Below are positions 8,347 through 18,226 of a stretch of 64,000 bases of DNA, in pieces. The stretch spans positions 248,001-312,000 of the forward strand of contig QCNC01000001.1 in assembly GCA_003210155.1 (NCBI GenBank), in the 5' to 3' direction. The notes below the pieces were generated by a model, which saw nothing but the letters and a program-made list of their open reading frames with translations, had not been told where the DNA came from and searched no databases. The stretch is from Prochlorococcus sp. AG-424-E18 (GTDB lineage Bacteria; Cyanobacteriota; Cyanobacteriia; PCC-6307; Cyanobiaceae). The stretch's first letter is position 1, and every line of letters starts with the position of its first letter. The translations under genes were made by a program, and so were the position numbers.

Positions 8347-9501
8347 CTAAAGATATTTAGATGCTACAACTAATGCTTCTCCAGCTTGTTGGGTCGTAAT
8401 TTTACCGAGGTCAAGAAGTGTATTACTTATAGCTGAAATTACTGTAATAATATCTCTATTATTTACATAGCCTAAATGTCCAACTCTAAATATTTTACCC
8501 TTCAAATGATCTTGACCACCAGCAAGTAAAATATCAAAATTATTTTTTATTGTTTTTCTAAATTCTTCAGCATCCATTCCTTCAGTTTTTACTGCAGTAA
8601 CTGAAGGGCTTAAGTATTTTTCATCAGCAAATAATTTTAAATTCAAAGCCTTGACAGCGTTGCTCATCGCTAACTTATGTTTATTGTGTCTGAGGAAAAT
8701 TTTATCTAAGCCTTCTTCTCTCATCATTTTTAAAGCTTCATCTAAAGCAAAAACCAAATTAACTGCTGGAGTATATGGATTACTGTTACTTAAAAGACTT
8801 TTTCTGTAGGACTTTAAATTTAAATAGAATTTTGGCAAATTAGATTTTTCTGCAGCTTCCCATGCTTTTTGACTCATTGTTATAAAACTAAGCCCTGGAG
8901 GTATCATATATCCCTTTTGTGAGCCTGAGGCAACGATATCTAATCCCCATTTATCTACTGGTACATTGCAAGCTCCAAGACTTGTAACGCAGTCAACAAT
9001 TGATAACGCTGTGTTGTGTTCACGAATATATGAACTTATAGTTTCTAGATCATTAATTACACCTGTTGAGGTTTCAGAATGAGTTAAAATGACTGCTTTT
9101 ATTGCTTTTTGTTTATCTTCTTCTAACACCTTTTTGAATTCTTCTGGATCAAGTGGATTACCCCATTCGGAACCAATTTTTATTACTTCTAGACCAAATT
9201 CTTTAGCAACTTTTACCCATCGTTCGCCAAATTTTCCATTTTCTCCACAGATTACTTTATCTCCTTTGCTTAAAGTATTTATTATTCCAGCTTCCATTGC
9301 TGCAGTCCCACTTCCAGTAATTGTTAGAACATCATTTTGAGTTTGATGAAGCCACTGCAAATTTTTAGTAGTACTCTCTACAAGATCTTGGAATTCTTTA
9401 CTGCGATGGCCTATTGGATGCTTACTTAATGCTTGTAAAACTTTTTCTGGAACTGGTGTGGGTCCAGGAATCATCAATGATAATTTTTGTTGTATGGCCA
9501 C
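8347..9501 (-). CDS. Class V aminotransferase, serine/alanine-glyoxylate type
   Basis: This 384-aa PLP enzyme begins with MIPGPTPVPEKVLQ and HRSKEF, the standard start of alanine/serine:glyoxylate aminotransferases. The PLP lysine lies in SGSQKGYMIPPG (about residue 195), and DCVTSLG supplies the ring-contacting aspartate. In cyanobacteria such enzymes serve photorespiratory glyoxylate conversion to glycine. Homologues have also carried the old misleading label of soluble hydrogenase small subunit. The amino donor (serine or alanine) cannot be settled from sequence. Confidence 0.92.
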   Translation of the reverse strand: MAIQQKLSLMIPGPTPVPEKVLQALSKHPIGHRSKEFQDLVESTTKNLQWLHQTQNDVLTITGSGTAAMEAGIINTLSKGDKVICGENGKFGERWVKVAKEFGLEVIKIGSEWGNPLDPEEFKKVLEEDKQKAIKAVILTHSETSTGVINDLETISSYIREHNTALSIVDCVTSLGACNVPVDKWGLDIVASGSQKGYMIPPGLSFITMSQKAWEAAEKSNLPKFYLNLKSYRKSLLSNSNPYTPAVNLVFALDEALKMMREEGLDKIFLRHNKHKLAMSNAVKALNLKLFADEKYLSPSVTAVKTEGMDAEEFRKTIKNNFDILLAGGQDHLKGKIFRVGHLGYVNNRDIITVISAISNTLLDLGKITTQQAGEALVVASKYL

Positions 9502-9537
9502 TTTTTGTGAAATAGGTCATTCTTAGATTAGTTCTCA

Positions 9538-10674
9538 TTGTATATTTTTCAATTACTTGATTTGAAAAAAGGATTTTCTTTACCTTTGTGGGTTGCTGGA
9601 GCTGCTAGTTCAGCACTAAAAAAACTAGTAGGGTTACCATTTGAGAATTATGAACTAATAAAAATTCCTAATGAAAAAAAAGAAATAAAAATCGAGATTC
9701 ATTCTGTTGGTTTACTTAAAGATGACTCGCATGCATTAGGAATCACCTTTGCAAGGTCTGGCTTAGATCTTGACATCACACAAAACTTAGAGATATGGAC
9801 AATAGCCTCTTTAGAAAAAATTTCTTTTAATAATCCTGTTCAATCAATTCCAATAAACATTATTCCAGGATCTGGTGTAGGCATAAAAGAAGATACATCA
9901 GAGATGTGCATTTCTAATTTTGCTAAAGAAGTTTTATATGAAAATTTATTAGATATTATTCCTGCCGGTTTTAATTTGAAATTAGAAATTATTTTCCCAA
10001 AAGGAGCGTTTTTAGCAGAAAGAACTAGTAATAGCTCATTTGGAATTGTTGATGGATTATCTATTATTGGCACTTCTGCTGAGACTTATTCGAGTGCTTC
10101 ACCTGATCAATTAGAAGATGCTAAAAATAATCTAGCAAAGTTAATCCAAAATGATTTTAAAGGGGAAGTTATATTTGTTATAGGCGAAAATGGGTTAAAT
10201 TTAGCAAAAACTAATAATGTTAAATTGCCAATTATCAAAATTGGCAATTGGATAGGACCACTATTAGTTGATGCTGCAATAAAAAAAGTTAAAACTGTAA
10301 TTCTTTTTGGTTATCACGGGAAATTAATTAAATTAGCAGGCGGTATTTTTCATACACATAATCATTTGGCTGATGCAAGAATTGAGATTCTTGTTTATTT
10401 AGCCGTTCAAGAAAAGTTACCACTTGAAATAATAGTGGAATTATCTCAGTTAGATAATCTTGAGAATGCATTAAAACTTCTTGAAAGATTTAATAAATCT
10501 TTAGCTGATAAATTTTTCATGAATTTATCAAATACGATCGAAAAGCGAGCTTTTACTTATGTTAATAGGTATATAAAAACCGATATGGAAATCGCATCAA
10601 TCATTTTTGATAGAAAAAGGAAAGTTAGGTGGGCTGGAAAAAACGGCAAAAATTATATTTCTTATTTTCAATAA
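9538..10674 (+). CDS. cbiD: Cobalt-precorrin-5B C1-methyltransferase CbiD
   Basis: This protein of up to 378 aa resembles CbiD, the SAM-dependent methyltransferase of the anaerobic cobalamin pathway (cobalt-precorrin-5B to 6A). Supporting segments are FSLPLWVAGAASSALKKL near the N-terminus, NIIPGSGVG, a central FPKGAFLAERTSN and FGYHGKLIKLAGGIFHTHNHLADAR. The start is uncertain. The frame opens with a TTG at 9538, and another TTG at 9562 is possible; no ATG is available near the conserved N-terminus. It lies 54 bases upstream of guaA. The neighbours do not concern cobalamin. Confidence 0.92.
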   Translation: MYIFQLLDLKKGFSLPLWVAGAASSALKKLVGLPFENYELIKIPNEKKEIKIEIHSVGLLKDDSHALGITFARSGLDLDITQNLEIWTIASLEKISFNNPVQSIPINIIPGSGVGIKEDTSEMCISNFAKEVLYENLLDIIPAGFNLKLEIIFPKGAFLAERTSNSSFGIVDGLSIIGTSAETYSSASPDQLEDAKNNLAKLIQNDFKGEVIFVIGENGLNLAKTNNVKLPIIKIGNWIGPLLVDAAIKKVKTVILFGYHGKLIKLAGGIFHTHNHLADARIEILVYLAVQEKLPLEIIVELSQLDNLENALKLLERFNKSLADKFFMNLSNTIEKRAFTYVNRYIKTDMEIASIIFDRKRKVRWAGKNGKNYISYFQ

Positions 10675-10728
10675 GATTAATTTGTGATTCATTATGCTTT
10701 TGTAAATAAATTGAGTTAACTTTTATAC

Positions 10729-12315
10729 ATGAGTCAAATAATTTTAAAAAAAGAACGAGATCCTTCAATATTAATTTTGGATTTCGGATCTCAATATTCT
10801 GAATTGATTGCAAGAAGAATTAGAGAAACTAATGTTTTTTCTCTTGTAGTAAGTAATTACATTTCAATTGAGGAAATTAAAAATATTAATCCTAAAGGCA
10901 TTATTTTAAGTGGAGGCCCAAATTCTGTATATGAAAAAAATGCACCTACATGTGATGAAAAAATTTTTAATTTAGGAATTCCTATCCTTGGGATATGCTA
11001 TGGAATGCAATTAATGGTCAAAGAACTTGGAGGATCCGTTATTTCAGCAACCAAAAGAGCTGAATATGGTAGAGCACCAATAAATATAGACCAAGAATCT
11101 GCCCTCCTTTCTGATGTAGAAGATAAATCTATTATGTGGATGAGTCATGGCGATTCTATTAATTGTTTGCCTGATGGATTTAATAAAATTGCTCATACCG
11201 AGAACACACCACATGCAGCAATTATAAATGATGTAAAGAAACTATTTGGCGTACAATTTCATCCTGAAGTTATTCATTCAGAATTCGGGATGACGGTAAT
11301 TAAAAATTTTGTTTATAAAATTTCTTGTTGTGCGGCTGATTGGACAACCGAAACCTATATAGAGGAAACTATTCCCAGGATAAGAGAGCAAGTTGGTGAT
11401 AAAAAAGTTTTGCTTGCCTTATCTGGAGGAGTTGATTCCTCAACTCTTGCTTTTCTTCTCAATAAAGCTATTGGAAATCAGCTTACATGCATGTTTATAG
11501 ACCAAGGTTTCATGAGAAAAGGTGAACCAGAATTTTTAATGAATTTTTTTGATAAGAAATTTCACATAAAAGTTGAATATATTAATGCAAGGGAAAGGTT
11601 TATTGCCAAATTAAAAGGTATTACTGATCCAGAACAAAAAAGAAAAATTATAGGTGAAGAATTTATTAGAGTATTTGAGGAAGAAAGCAATAGATTGGGA
11701 CCTTTTCAGTATTTAGCCCAAGGTACTCTTTATCCTGATGTTATTGAAAGTGCTGGTACTAATATTGATCCTAAAACAGGAGAAAGAATAGCTGTAAAAA
11801 TAAAGAGTCATCATAATGTGGGTGGATTACCAAAAGATTTACAATTTAAATTAGTTGAGCCATTAAGAAAACTTTTTAAGGATGAAGTCCGAAAAGTCGG
11901 AGCTGCTTTAGGTTTGCCGGATGAAATTATAAAAAGGCATCCATTCCCAGGACCAGGATTAGCTATAAGAATTTTGGGAGAGGTGAATAATGAAAAACTT
12001 GATTGTTTAAGAGATGCAGACTGGATAGTAAGAGATGAAATTAAAAAAGCAGGTCTTTACAATGATATTTGGCAAGCTTTTGCAGTATTGCTGCCTGTAA
12101 AAACAGTAGGAGTAATGGGTGATAAAAGGACTTATGCATGGCCAATAGTTTTACGTTGTGTATCTAGTGAAGATGGTATGACAGCCGATTGGTCAAAAAT
12201 TCCTTTTCAGATTTTGGAGAGGATTGCAAATAGAATCGTAAACGAAGTTAGTTCAGTTAATAGAGTTGTTTATGATATTACAAGTAAACCTCCTGGAACT
12301 ATTGAGTGGGAGTAA
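10729..12315 (+). CDS. guaA: GMP synthase (glutamine-hydrolysing)
   Basis: This 528-aa protein has both halves of GuaA. The glutaminase domain (residues about 13-200) carries [15 protein letters not shown], the nucleophile motif GICYGMQ and the FHPEV histidine-glutamate pair. The ATP-pyrophosphatase domain has the PP-loop LSGGVDSST (about residue 230) and the C-terminal dimerisation region ending KPPGTIEWE. It converts XMP to GMP using glutamine and ATP in the cytoplasm. Length and motifs are complete. Confidence 0.98.
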   Translation: MSQIILKKERDPSILILDFGSQYSELIARRIRETNVFSLVVSNYISIEEIKNINPKGIILSGGPNSVYEKNAPTCDEKIFNLGIPILGICYGMQLMVKELGGSVISATKRAEYGRAPINIDQESALLSDVEDKSIMWMSHGDSINCLPDGFNKIAHTENTPHAAIINDVKKLFGVQFHPEVIHSEFGMTVIKNFVYKISCCAADWTTETYIEETIPRIREQVGDKKVLLALSGGVDSSTLAFLLNKAIGNQLTCMFIDQGFMRKGEPEFLMNFFDKKFHIKVEYINARERFIAKLKGITDPEQKRKIIGEEFIRVFEEESNRLGPFQYLAQGTLYPDVIESAGTNIDPKTGERIAVKIKSHHNVGGLPKDLQFKLVEPLRKLFKDEVRKVGAALGLPDEIIKRHPFPGPGLAIRILGEVNNEKLDCLRDADWIVRDEIKKAGLYNDIWQAFAVLLPVKTVGVMGDKRTYAWPIVLRCVSSEDGMTADWSKIPFQILERIANRIVNEVSSVNRVVYDITSKPPGTIEWE

Positions 12316-12385
12316 GTCTTCAAATATTTAAAAATTTAAAGTCTTTTATTAAAGCAAGAAATTTTTAAATGATATTTAAAACGTT

Positions 12386-13099
12386 ATGCCCGATATTATT
12401 AAATTAAGTCGATCTACAGTTGAGAAATATCTTAGTTGTCCAAGATGTTGTGTACTGGATAAAAAATATCAAATAAAACCGCCATCATTGCCATTTACTT
12501 TAAATATAGCTGTAGATAATTTATGTAAAAATGAATTTGATTACTATAGAAAAATTCAGGAGCCGCATCCTTTATTTATTGAATATGGAATTGATGCTGT
12601 GCCTTTCAAACACAAAGATTTAGAACGTTGGAGAAGTAATTTTCAAGGGATAAGATATCTTTCAACAGAACACAACTATGATTTTGGTGGTGCTGTCGAT
12701 GATATTTGGCAGAAAAAAAATGGTGATCTTATTATTGTTGATGTGAAAGCAACTTCTAGAAATAATTTTGATTGGTCTGAGACTTTTAATAAATACGAAT
12801 ATGCAAAAGCCTATAAGAGACAATTAGAAATGTATCAGTGGTTATTTAAAAAAAATGGTTTTCAAGTGGCTAAAGAAGCTTATCTTTTATATTTCAATGG
12901 AAAGAAAAATGAAGAGTTATTTAATAACCAATTAAATTTTGACGTACATCTAATTAAATTAGATTGTTCTACTTCATGGGTAGAGAATAAGATAATTGAT
13001 ACGGTTAATTTATTACGTTCGGATAATTTCCCCAAACCTTCATTAAAGTGTGAATACTGTAATTATTTAAAGAAGCGTTGGCAGTTATCAATAACTTAA
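12386..13099 (+). CDS. RecB/Cas4-like PD-(D/E)XK nuclease-family protein
   Basis: This 237-aa protein shows a PD-(D/E)XK-type core. The segment DFGGAVDDIW is followed after a short loop by GDLIIVDVKATS, giving the Asp...Asp-x-Lys arrangement of the RecB/Cas4 group. Cysteines sit at both ends, in LSCPRCC (about residues 12-18) and CEYCNYLKKR at the C-terminus. In Cas4 and AddB, cysteines in such positions hold a 4Fe-4S cluster. Only two cysteines are seen at the C-terminal end here rather than three, so cluster or zinc binding is open. No cas genes or helicase lie nearby. The call is by motif only. Confidence 0.65.
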   Translation: MPDIIKLSRSTVEKYLSCPRCCVLDKKYQIKPPSLPFTLNIAVDNLCKNEFDYYRKIQEPHPLFIEYGIDAVPFKHKDLERWRSNFQGIRYLSTEHNYDFGGAVDDIWQKKNGDLIIVDVKATSRNNFDWSETFNKYEYAKAYKRQLEMYQWLFKKNGFQVAKEAYLLYFNGKKNEELFNNQLNFDVHLIKLDCSTSWVENKIIDTVNLLRSDNFPKPSLKCEYCNYLKKRWQLSIT

Positions 13100-13179
13100 T
13101 ATTCATAGGATAATTTTTCATATTTCTGGAAAAATAGTGAATAAAAGATAATCTTTAATTAGATTAATAATTTAGACTT

Positions 13180-13788
13180 TTGATAAATTCGAAAAATTCT
13201 GAAAGAAAGATAACTAATCATCTGCAACAAGATGTAGTCAAAGTATCTGGCAAAACAATTTTTATTAATCCTTTTTTATATTGGAGAAGATTTGACGAAA
13301 ACACTAATAGATGGCTTAGAGAACCTGGTCAAATGTCAGATGATCAAATTGCACCAAACAGGAATCGTTTTTATCCAGAAATAGAGTGGGCTGATTTGAC
13401 TCATGAGCAGAAGCTCATAAAAGATGCAACTGTTGAGATGTTTTTAAAAACTCTTGAATTGATAAGTACATTTCATCCTTATCTTAGTTCTGGACAATTA
13501 TTAGAAGTGGAGAGGAAGATGGCGATTACAAAAAAAACTCCTTTCGAAAAATGGGTAACAAAATCTTTCGCCAAAAAAACGAGATTATTAGAAAATGAAA
13601 AAAGAAAATTTCAAAGAGAAAGATTTTTTAATAGCTGGAGAGAATGGTTCAGTCTTACAAATACTCAACAAGCAATTTTGCCGTTAATTGTCACGATATT
13701 TATTTCTTCGTTTGTTGGGTGGTCTCTAGGGATATCAAAGAATAGTTGTAATCCTTATTTTGAACAAAATATAAATAAATTAAATTAA
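13180..13788 (+). CDS. Conserved-looking protein with C-terminal membrane anchor, unknown function
   Basis: This 202-aa frame starts at TTG. No ATG lies near the N-terminus. The N-terminal region contains NPFLYWRRFDENTNRWLREPG, a tryptophan and arginine-rich motif. A charged helix covers about residues 118-150. A single hydrophobic span (AILPLIVTIFISSFVGWSLG, about residues 165-185) near the C-terminus would make it a tail-anchored or single-pass membrane protein with a mostly cytoplasmic N-terminus. I do not recognise a family. It lies between the nuclease candidate and a PBP2 gene on the same strand. Confidence 0.65.
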   Translation: MINSKNSERKITNHLQQDVVKVSGKTIFINPFLYWRRFDENTNRWLREPGQMSDDQIAPNRNRFYPEIEWADLTHEQKLIKDATVEMFLKTLELISTFHPYLSSGQLLEVERKMAITKKTPFEKWVTKSFAKKTRLLENEKRKFQRERFFNSWREWFSLTNTQQAILPLIVTIFISSFVGWSLGISKNSCNPYFEQNINKLN

Positions 13789-13896
13789 TTTGTTTTTGAT
13801 ATTTTTTAAGTATCTAAGTAAAAATAATTTTGAAAAAATAAATTTGTTATTTAGAATTCTATTAATTGAAATAATTGCTTAAAAAGTATAAGTTTT

Positions 13897-14040
13897 ATGA
13901 GTGAAAATTTAAATTCAAATAATCTTGAAAATGACGAGTTCGATCTGAACAATGAAGATAGTGATTTTCAAGATTTAATCAATAGACTTAAAGAGATAAA
14001 ATCAACCATTGCTTTATTGGAAAAAACAATATTTAAATAA
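13897..14040 (+). CDS. Small acidic protein, unknown function, upstream of PBP2
   Basis: This 47-aa frame runs from ATG to TAA. It encodes an Asn/Asp/Glu-rich N-terminal half (SENLNSNNLENDEFD) and a helical C-terminal half (LINRLKEIKSTIALLEKT). The helical part has a heptad-like pattern, and the overall charge is acidic. It ends 10 bases before a plausible TTG start of the downstream penicillin-binding protein gene, which suits a translationally coupled leader gene. No family is recognised. Coding is supported only by composition and placement. Confidence 0.5.
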   Translation: MSENLNSNNLENDEFDLNNEDSDFQDLINRLKEIKSTIALLEKTIFK

Positions 14041-14050
14041 ATTTATATTT

Positions 14051-15841
14051 TTGATAAAAACAAGTCCTAATAAAAAACTTATTTCATTAAAAAGACAACC
14101 ACTAGTCTTACTTATTTTTTCTTCTGTTTCCTTTTTATTGATTCTATTTAGGTTAATTTTTTTACAACTTTTAAATTATGAATCTTTTAAGAAAATGTCA
14201 GATGAGAATAGGATAAGACTTATTGCTTCGCAGCCAATACGTGGAAGGATACTAGATAAAAATAGTAATGTTCTTGCAAATAGTAGAGTGAAATATTCTT
14301 TAATAATAAAGCCTCAATATGTTAAAAAAAGCAATTGGGAACAACATAAATCAATTATTTCTAATTTGTTAAATATTGATAGTAATGTAATTCAAAAAAA
14401 ATACTCTGATGGTCTAAAAAATCAGAAACTCTCAGTAATTATTCTTGATGATTTAAATGTAGATCAATTAATAAAATTTAAGGAGAATGAAGGTAATTTA
14501 ATTAGTTTTGAAATAGCTACCAATTTAATTAGAAATTATCCTTATAAATCCCTTGCTGCCCATGTGATTGGTTATACTCAGCCAGTAACTGAATTAGAAT
14601 ATAAATTTTTATCTAAGAAGGGTTATAAATTAAATGACTTAATCGGTAGGACGGGAATTGAATATGTTTACGAAGATTTTATAAGAGGTAAATGGGGCGG
14701 AGAAATGGTTGAAGTAAATTCATTAGGAAAATTTCAAAGATCATTGGGTATAAGACCTTCAGTACAAGGTAATGATATTCAACTAACAATCGATCTTAAT
14801 CTGCAGTTAGTTGCTGAGGAGGTTCTTAAAGATAAAAAAGCTGGAGCCATAATAGTGATGGATCCAAGAGATGGTGCAATAAGAGCCATGGCAAGTAAAC
14901 CTACATTCGATTTAAATTTTTTCTCAAAGGATTTTAAACCTGAGAAAGAATATAATACACTTTTTAATTCTCCTGAAAAACCCTTATTTAATAGAGCATT
15001 AAATGCCTACGATCCAGGAAGCGTTTGGAAAATTGTAACGGCTTTAGCTGGCTTAGAAAGTGGAAAATTTCCTAGAGAAACAATGTTAGATACGAAACCA
15101 TGTATCACTTATGGAAGCCAATGTTTCAGGGAACACAATGATTTAGGTTTTGGAGTAATAGGTTATGAAGATGCTTTAAGAGTTTCGAGTAATACATTTT
15201 TTTATCAAGTCGGATATGGTGCAGGAGTTGATGAAATTCATAAGGTTTCTAGAAAACTTGGTTTTAATTCTTTATCTGGAATTGAAATTGCTGAACAAGA
15301 AAATAAAGGATTAGTGGCAAGTAGTGAGTGGGCTAAAAAAGGCAGAGGATGGGGGCAACCAGGAAGAACTCCATGGGTCCCAGAAGATATTGCGAGTATG
15401 TCTATTGGACAATTTGTTGTTCAAGTTACTCCTATTCAAATAGCTAGAGCTTATGCTGCTATTGCAAATGGAGGTTATTTAGTTACTCCACATTTGACTA
15501 AAAAAGATGAAGAAAGTCTTTTAGATAAAAAACGTATTCCAATTGACATTGACCCACAAAATATTCAATTGATAAAAAGTGGTCTCCGGAAAGTAGTAGA
15601 GTCTGGCACAGGAGTATCAATTAATTATGGAGTTTCAAATTTACCTCCAGTGTCAGGTAAAACAGGAACTGCTGAAGATGGTGAAGGTGGCTCAGATCAT
15701 GCTTGGTTCGTTTGCTTTACACCCTCTGAAAATAGCGAATTACTTGTAGTTGCTTTTGCACAGAATACTCCTGGTGGTGGATCTGTTCACGCCCTGCCAA
15801 TGGCAAGAGAAATTTTAAAAGTTTGGAATGAGAAAAAATGA
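14051..15841 (+). CDS. mrdA: Penicillin-binding protein 2 (peptidoglycan transpeptidase)
   Basis: This class B PBP has one N-terminal membrane anchor (PLVLLIFSSVSFLLILFRL) and a PBP dimerisation domain with the RGRILDKN motif. Its transpeptidase domain has all three active-site motifs: SVWK (Ser-x-x-Lys) in DPGSVWKIV, SSN in VSSNTFFYQ, and KTG in SGKTGTAED. It cross-links peptidoglycan in the periplasm and would be the elongation-type PBP2 by its RGRI and YPYKSLAAHVIGY features. The frame is open back to a TTG at 14009, but that overlaps the 47-aa gene. The TTG at 14051 (MIKTSPNKK) is my preferred start. About 596 aa. Confidence 0.93.
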   Translation: MIKTSPNKKLISLKRQPLVLLIFSSVSFLLILFRLIFLQLLNYESFKKMSDENRIRLIASQPIRGRILDKNSNVLANSRVKYSLIIKPQYVKKSNWEQHKSIISNLLNIDSNVIQKKYSDGLKNQKLSVIILDDLNVDQLIKFKENEGNLISFEIATNLIRNYPYKSLAAHVIGYTQPVTELEYKFLSKKGYKLNDLIGRTGIEYVYEDFIRGKWGGEMVEVNSLGKFQRSLGIRPSVQGNDIQLTIDLNLQLVAEEVLKDKKAGAIIVMDPRDGAIRAMASKPTFDLNFFSKDFKPEKEYNTLFNSPEKPLFNRALNAYDPGSVWKIVTALAGLESGKFPRETMLDTKPCITYGSQCFREHNDLGFGVIGYEDALRVSSNTFFYQVGYGAGVDEIHKVSRKLGFNSLSGIEIAEQENKGLVASSEWAKKGRGWGQPGRTPWVPEDIASMSIGQFVVQVTPIQIARAYAAIANGGYLVTPHLTKKDEESLLDKKRIPIDIDPQNIQLIKSGLRKVVESGTGVSINYGVSNLPPVSGKTGTAEDGEGGSDHAWFVCFTPSENSELLVVAFAQNTPGGGSVHALPMAREILKVWNEKK

Positions 15842-15865
15842 GATTAATTTTTAGATATTAAAAGT

Positions 15866-16390
15866 TTATGTTTTTAATTTTTTCATTTGTAAAAGTCTTT
15901 GAATAATATCTTCAATAGTTTTTGTATCTATAGGTTTACTATATGACGACAAAAGTTGTCTTCCTAATACTTGACTTCCTAAATGCACTAATTGAATTCG
16001 TAATGAGGTCAGTAGTTCTAACCCTATCCCACCAGAAAATGTTGCAATTGCAATAGGTTGACCATTAAATAAATTCCTAAAGTCATCTCCCGAAATAGAT
16101 AGCCATGCTATGAAGTTGGAGAGAATGGGAGGTATAGATCCATTATATTCAGGCGCACAAATCACCCACCTTTCAATCTCGAAAAGCTTTTTTTTTAATT
16201 CTTCTATTTCATTTGGAATATTTTCTTTGCTGTGAATTCTTGGATTAAATAATGGAATATCAAGAGTAGTAAGATCTAAAATTTCAGAACTTATGTTCAG
16301 TTCATTACTTTTTTCAAGAAATTTTTCAGAAAGTTCTAGATTTTTACCACAACTAGCCGTAATGATTATTAGATCTTTTGTTTCAGTCAT
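15866..16390 (-). CDS. NADPH-dependent FMN reductase family protein
   Basis: This 174-aa flavodoxin-fold protein has the family features: an early phosphate-binding loop (ITASCGKNLELSEK), the PEYNGSIPPILSNFIAWLS motif that contacts the flavin and an IAIATFSGGIG segment. Members reduce FMN or quinones with NAD(P)H. It ends the minus-strand group flv3-flv1-this gene, 17 bases after flv1, so it may be co-transcribed and supply or share reduced flavin. That functional link is an inference from position. Confidence 0.88.
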   Translation of the reverse strand: MTETKDLIIITASCGKNLELSEKFLEKSNELNISSEILDLTTLDIPLFNPRIHSKENIPNEIEELKKKLFEIERWVICAPEYNGSIPPILSNFIAWLSISGDDFRNLFNGQPIAIATFSGGIGLELLTSLRIQLVHLGSQVLGRQLLSSYSKPIDTKTIEDIIQRLLQMKKLKT

Positions 16391-16407
16391 AAATTAGATA
16401 AATAAAT

Positions 16408-18210
16408 TTAATAGTTAGCACCTGTTTTGCGGTGATGAACTGCCGTAAGACTATCGGATTTTAGTATATTACCGTGTAGTACTTCAGCGTATATTACCCA
16501 ATGATCTCCACATTCCATTCTCTCTTTTACAGAAGCATCTAACCATGCTAGCGATTCAGGAATTATTATCTGTTCATTAGGAGTTAATTCAATATTTATT
16601 CCTTCAAATCTATCTTCTCCAGGTGCAAAGGGCTTTGTGAATCTTTTCAAAGGTTCTTTAAAATCTTTTTCACTAAGAATATTTAATGCGAATGAATCTC
16701 CTACTTGAAGAAGAGACTCTACTGATCTATCTTTTGCTACTGCAATACTTAACCCAGGCGGTGAAAAACTTGCTTGACTAACCCAAGATGCAAGCATGGC
16801 TCCTTTAATATTATTCTCATCTTTGCCTTTAGAGGCTGTCAGGACACAAAGTGAACCAATAACTCTTCCAAGAGCTTGTAGCTTTGGATCCGTTTTGCTT
16901 GTAATCATTCCAGTATCTGATTTCCTGGGTTTTTTCTTTGCTTTTTTTATAATTTTTCTTCCAAAGTGAGTTCCTATTTCTTCTAATTCTTTAATCTTTG
17001 GCTTATTTGGACTGAATTTAATCCTAATAGGGTCAAAACTAAACTTAAAACCACCATCTTTTAATTTTGTTTCAAGTAAATCTATAGCTTCGCCGCTCCA
17101 GCCAAAACTACCAAAAATTCCCACTGGCTTATCTCTATTACCCTCTGATAATAATGTTCCTAGTGCACTTACTATTGGAGTTGGGGCATGCCCACCTAGT
17201 GTTGGTGAACCTATTAAATAACCATCAGCGTTTTTGATAGATTTTATAAGTGCATCATTTGGTGTAAATTCACAATTAATACTTTCAACTTCGACAGATG
17301 TTCTATTTATTCCTTTAGCCAATGCATCGCCTATTGAGGCTGTATTTCCATATGCACTTGCATATATCAGAGCGATCTTAGGATTATTTGTTGAGAGATT
17401 TTCACCCCATCTAATGTAGTCATTTAAGAAGCTTTTTAAGCTATATTCGATAGCGGGACCATGTAATGGCGCAATAGTTTTAATATCGTAATCTGCAATT
17501 TTTTCAGTTATTGATATTACTTGATTAGACATTGGTGCCATTAAGCAATCATAAAAATGTTTCCTATCAATTTCTGTACTAACTCGATTAGTTTCAGACC
17601 AATCTGAAGAAGCAATGTGAGCAGAAAAAATTTTTTCACTTAGAAGGATTTCTTGATTACGTTCATAAATTATCAGACCTCCAGGCCAACGTGCTGTTGG
17701 AATAGGAATCAACTCTAGTGAAATGTTATCTAATTCTAAATTTTGCTCCTTTTTGACTATGTTTATTTTAGGTAATTGAATTTCAATAAAGTTTTCTAAG
17801 GTAGGATTTCTTTGGTTCCAAAGTTCGCTAATAAGTTTATAACCTGGATTAGAGCAAGTAATAGTTGTATTTTGAAATTGGGTACTTATGTTCTTTATAG
17901 TTTCAATAATTTGGGGATTAATATGACCAGAAATGAAGTTGATATTACTTAATTTAAATTGATCGCAAAACCTAGAAATTACTTTATTAAACGAATCTAA
18001 ATATTGTTTCTCAGGTGGATGAATAATAAAAAGTTCCTCATGACTTCTAATTAAAAAAGTATTAAAAGAGGTTCCTTTTTCAAGGTTAAATTCAAGTTCA
18101 AATCTTTCTTTATTTTGGTCTAAGAATCTTATACAAGAAAAATTTTCAGTAATTTCAAATTCTGATATATTTTGATTTTCTGCAAGTAAGCCTATATTAA
18201 TATCTGACAT
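16408..18210 (-). CDS. flv1: Flavodiiron protein, Flv1-like (degenerate diiron site)
   Basis: This 600-aa protein has the three domains of cyanobacterial A-type flavodiiron proteins: metallo-beta-lactamase-like (about 1-260), flavodoxin-like (about 275-425) and C-terminal NAD(P)H:flavin oxidoreductase-like (about 440-600). The diiron ligands are largely missing. The His-x-Glu-x-Asp-His motif reads H96-I-N-P-Q-I, the next histidine is Arg (TARWPG) and the bridging aspartate is replaced, while LHGPA keeps a histidine. Loss of ligands is typical of Flv1, which pairs with Flv3 to reduce O2 to water at photosystem I. It lies 16 bases downstream of flv3. Confidence 0.9.
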   Translation of the reverse strand: MSDINIGLLAENQNISEFEITENFSCIRFLDQNKERFELEFNLEKGTSFNTFLIRSHEELFIIHPPEKQYLDSFNKVISRFCDQFKLSNINFISGHINPQIIETIKNISTQFQNTTITCSNPGYKLISELWNQRNPTLENFIEIQLPKINIVKKEQNLELDNISLELIPIPTARWPGGLIIYERNQEILLSEKIFSAHIASSDWSETNRVSTEIDRKHFYDCLMAPMSNQVISITEKIADYDIKTIAPLHGPAIEYSLKSFLNDYIRWGENLSTNNPKIALIYASAYGNTASIGDALAKGINRTSVEVESINCEFTPNDALIKSIKNADGYLIGSPTLGGHAPTPIVSALGTLLSEGNRDKPVGIFGSFGWSGEAIDLLETKLKDGGFKFSFDPIRIKFSPNKPKIKELEEIGTHFGRKIIKKAKKKPRKSDTGMITSKTDPKLQALGRVIGSLCVLTASKGKDENNIKGAMLASWVSQASFSPPGLSIAVAKDRSVESLLQVGDSFALNILSEKDFKEPLKRFTKPFAPGEDRFEGINIELTPNEQIIIPESLAWLDASVKERMECGDHWVIYAEVLHGNILKSDSLTAVHHRKTGANY

Positions 18211-18226
18211 TTCAAGGACTTATTTT

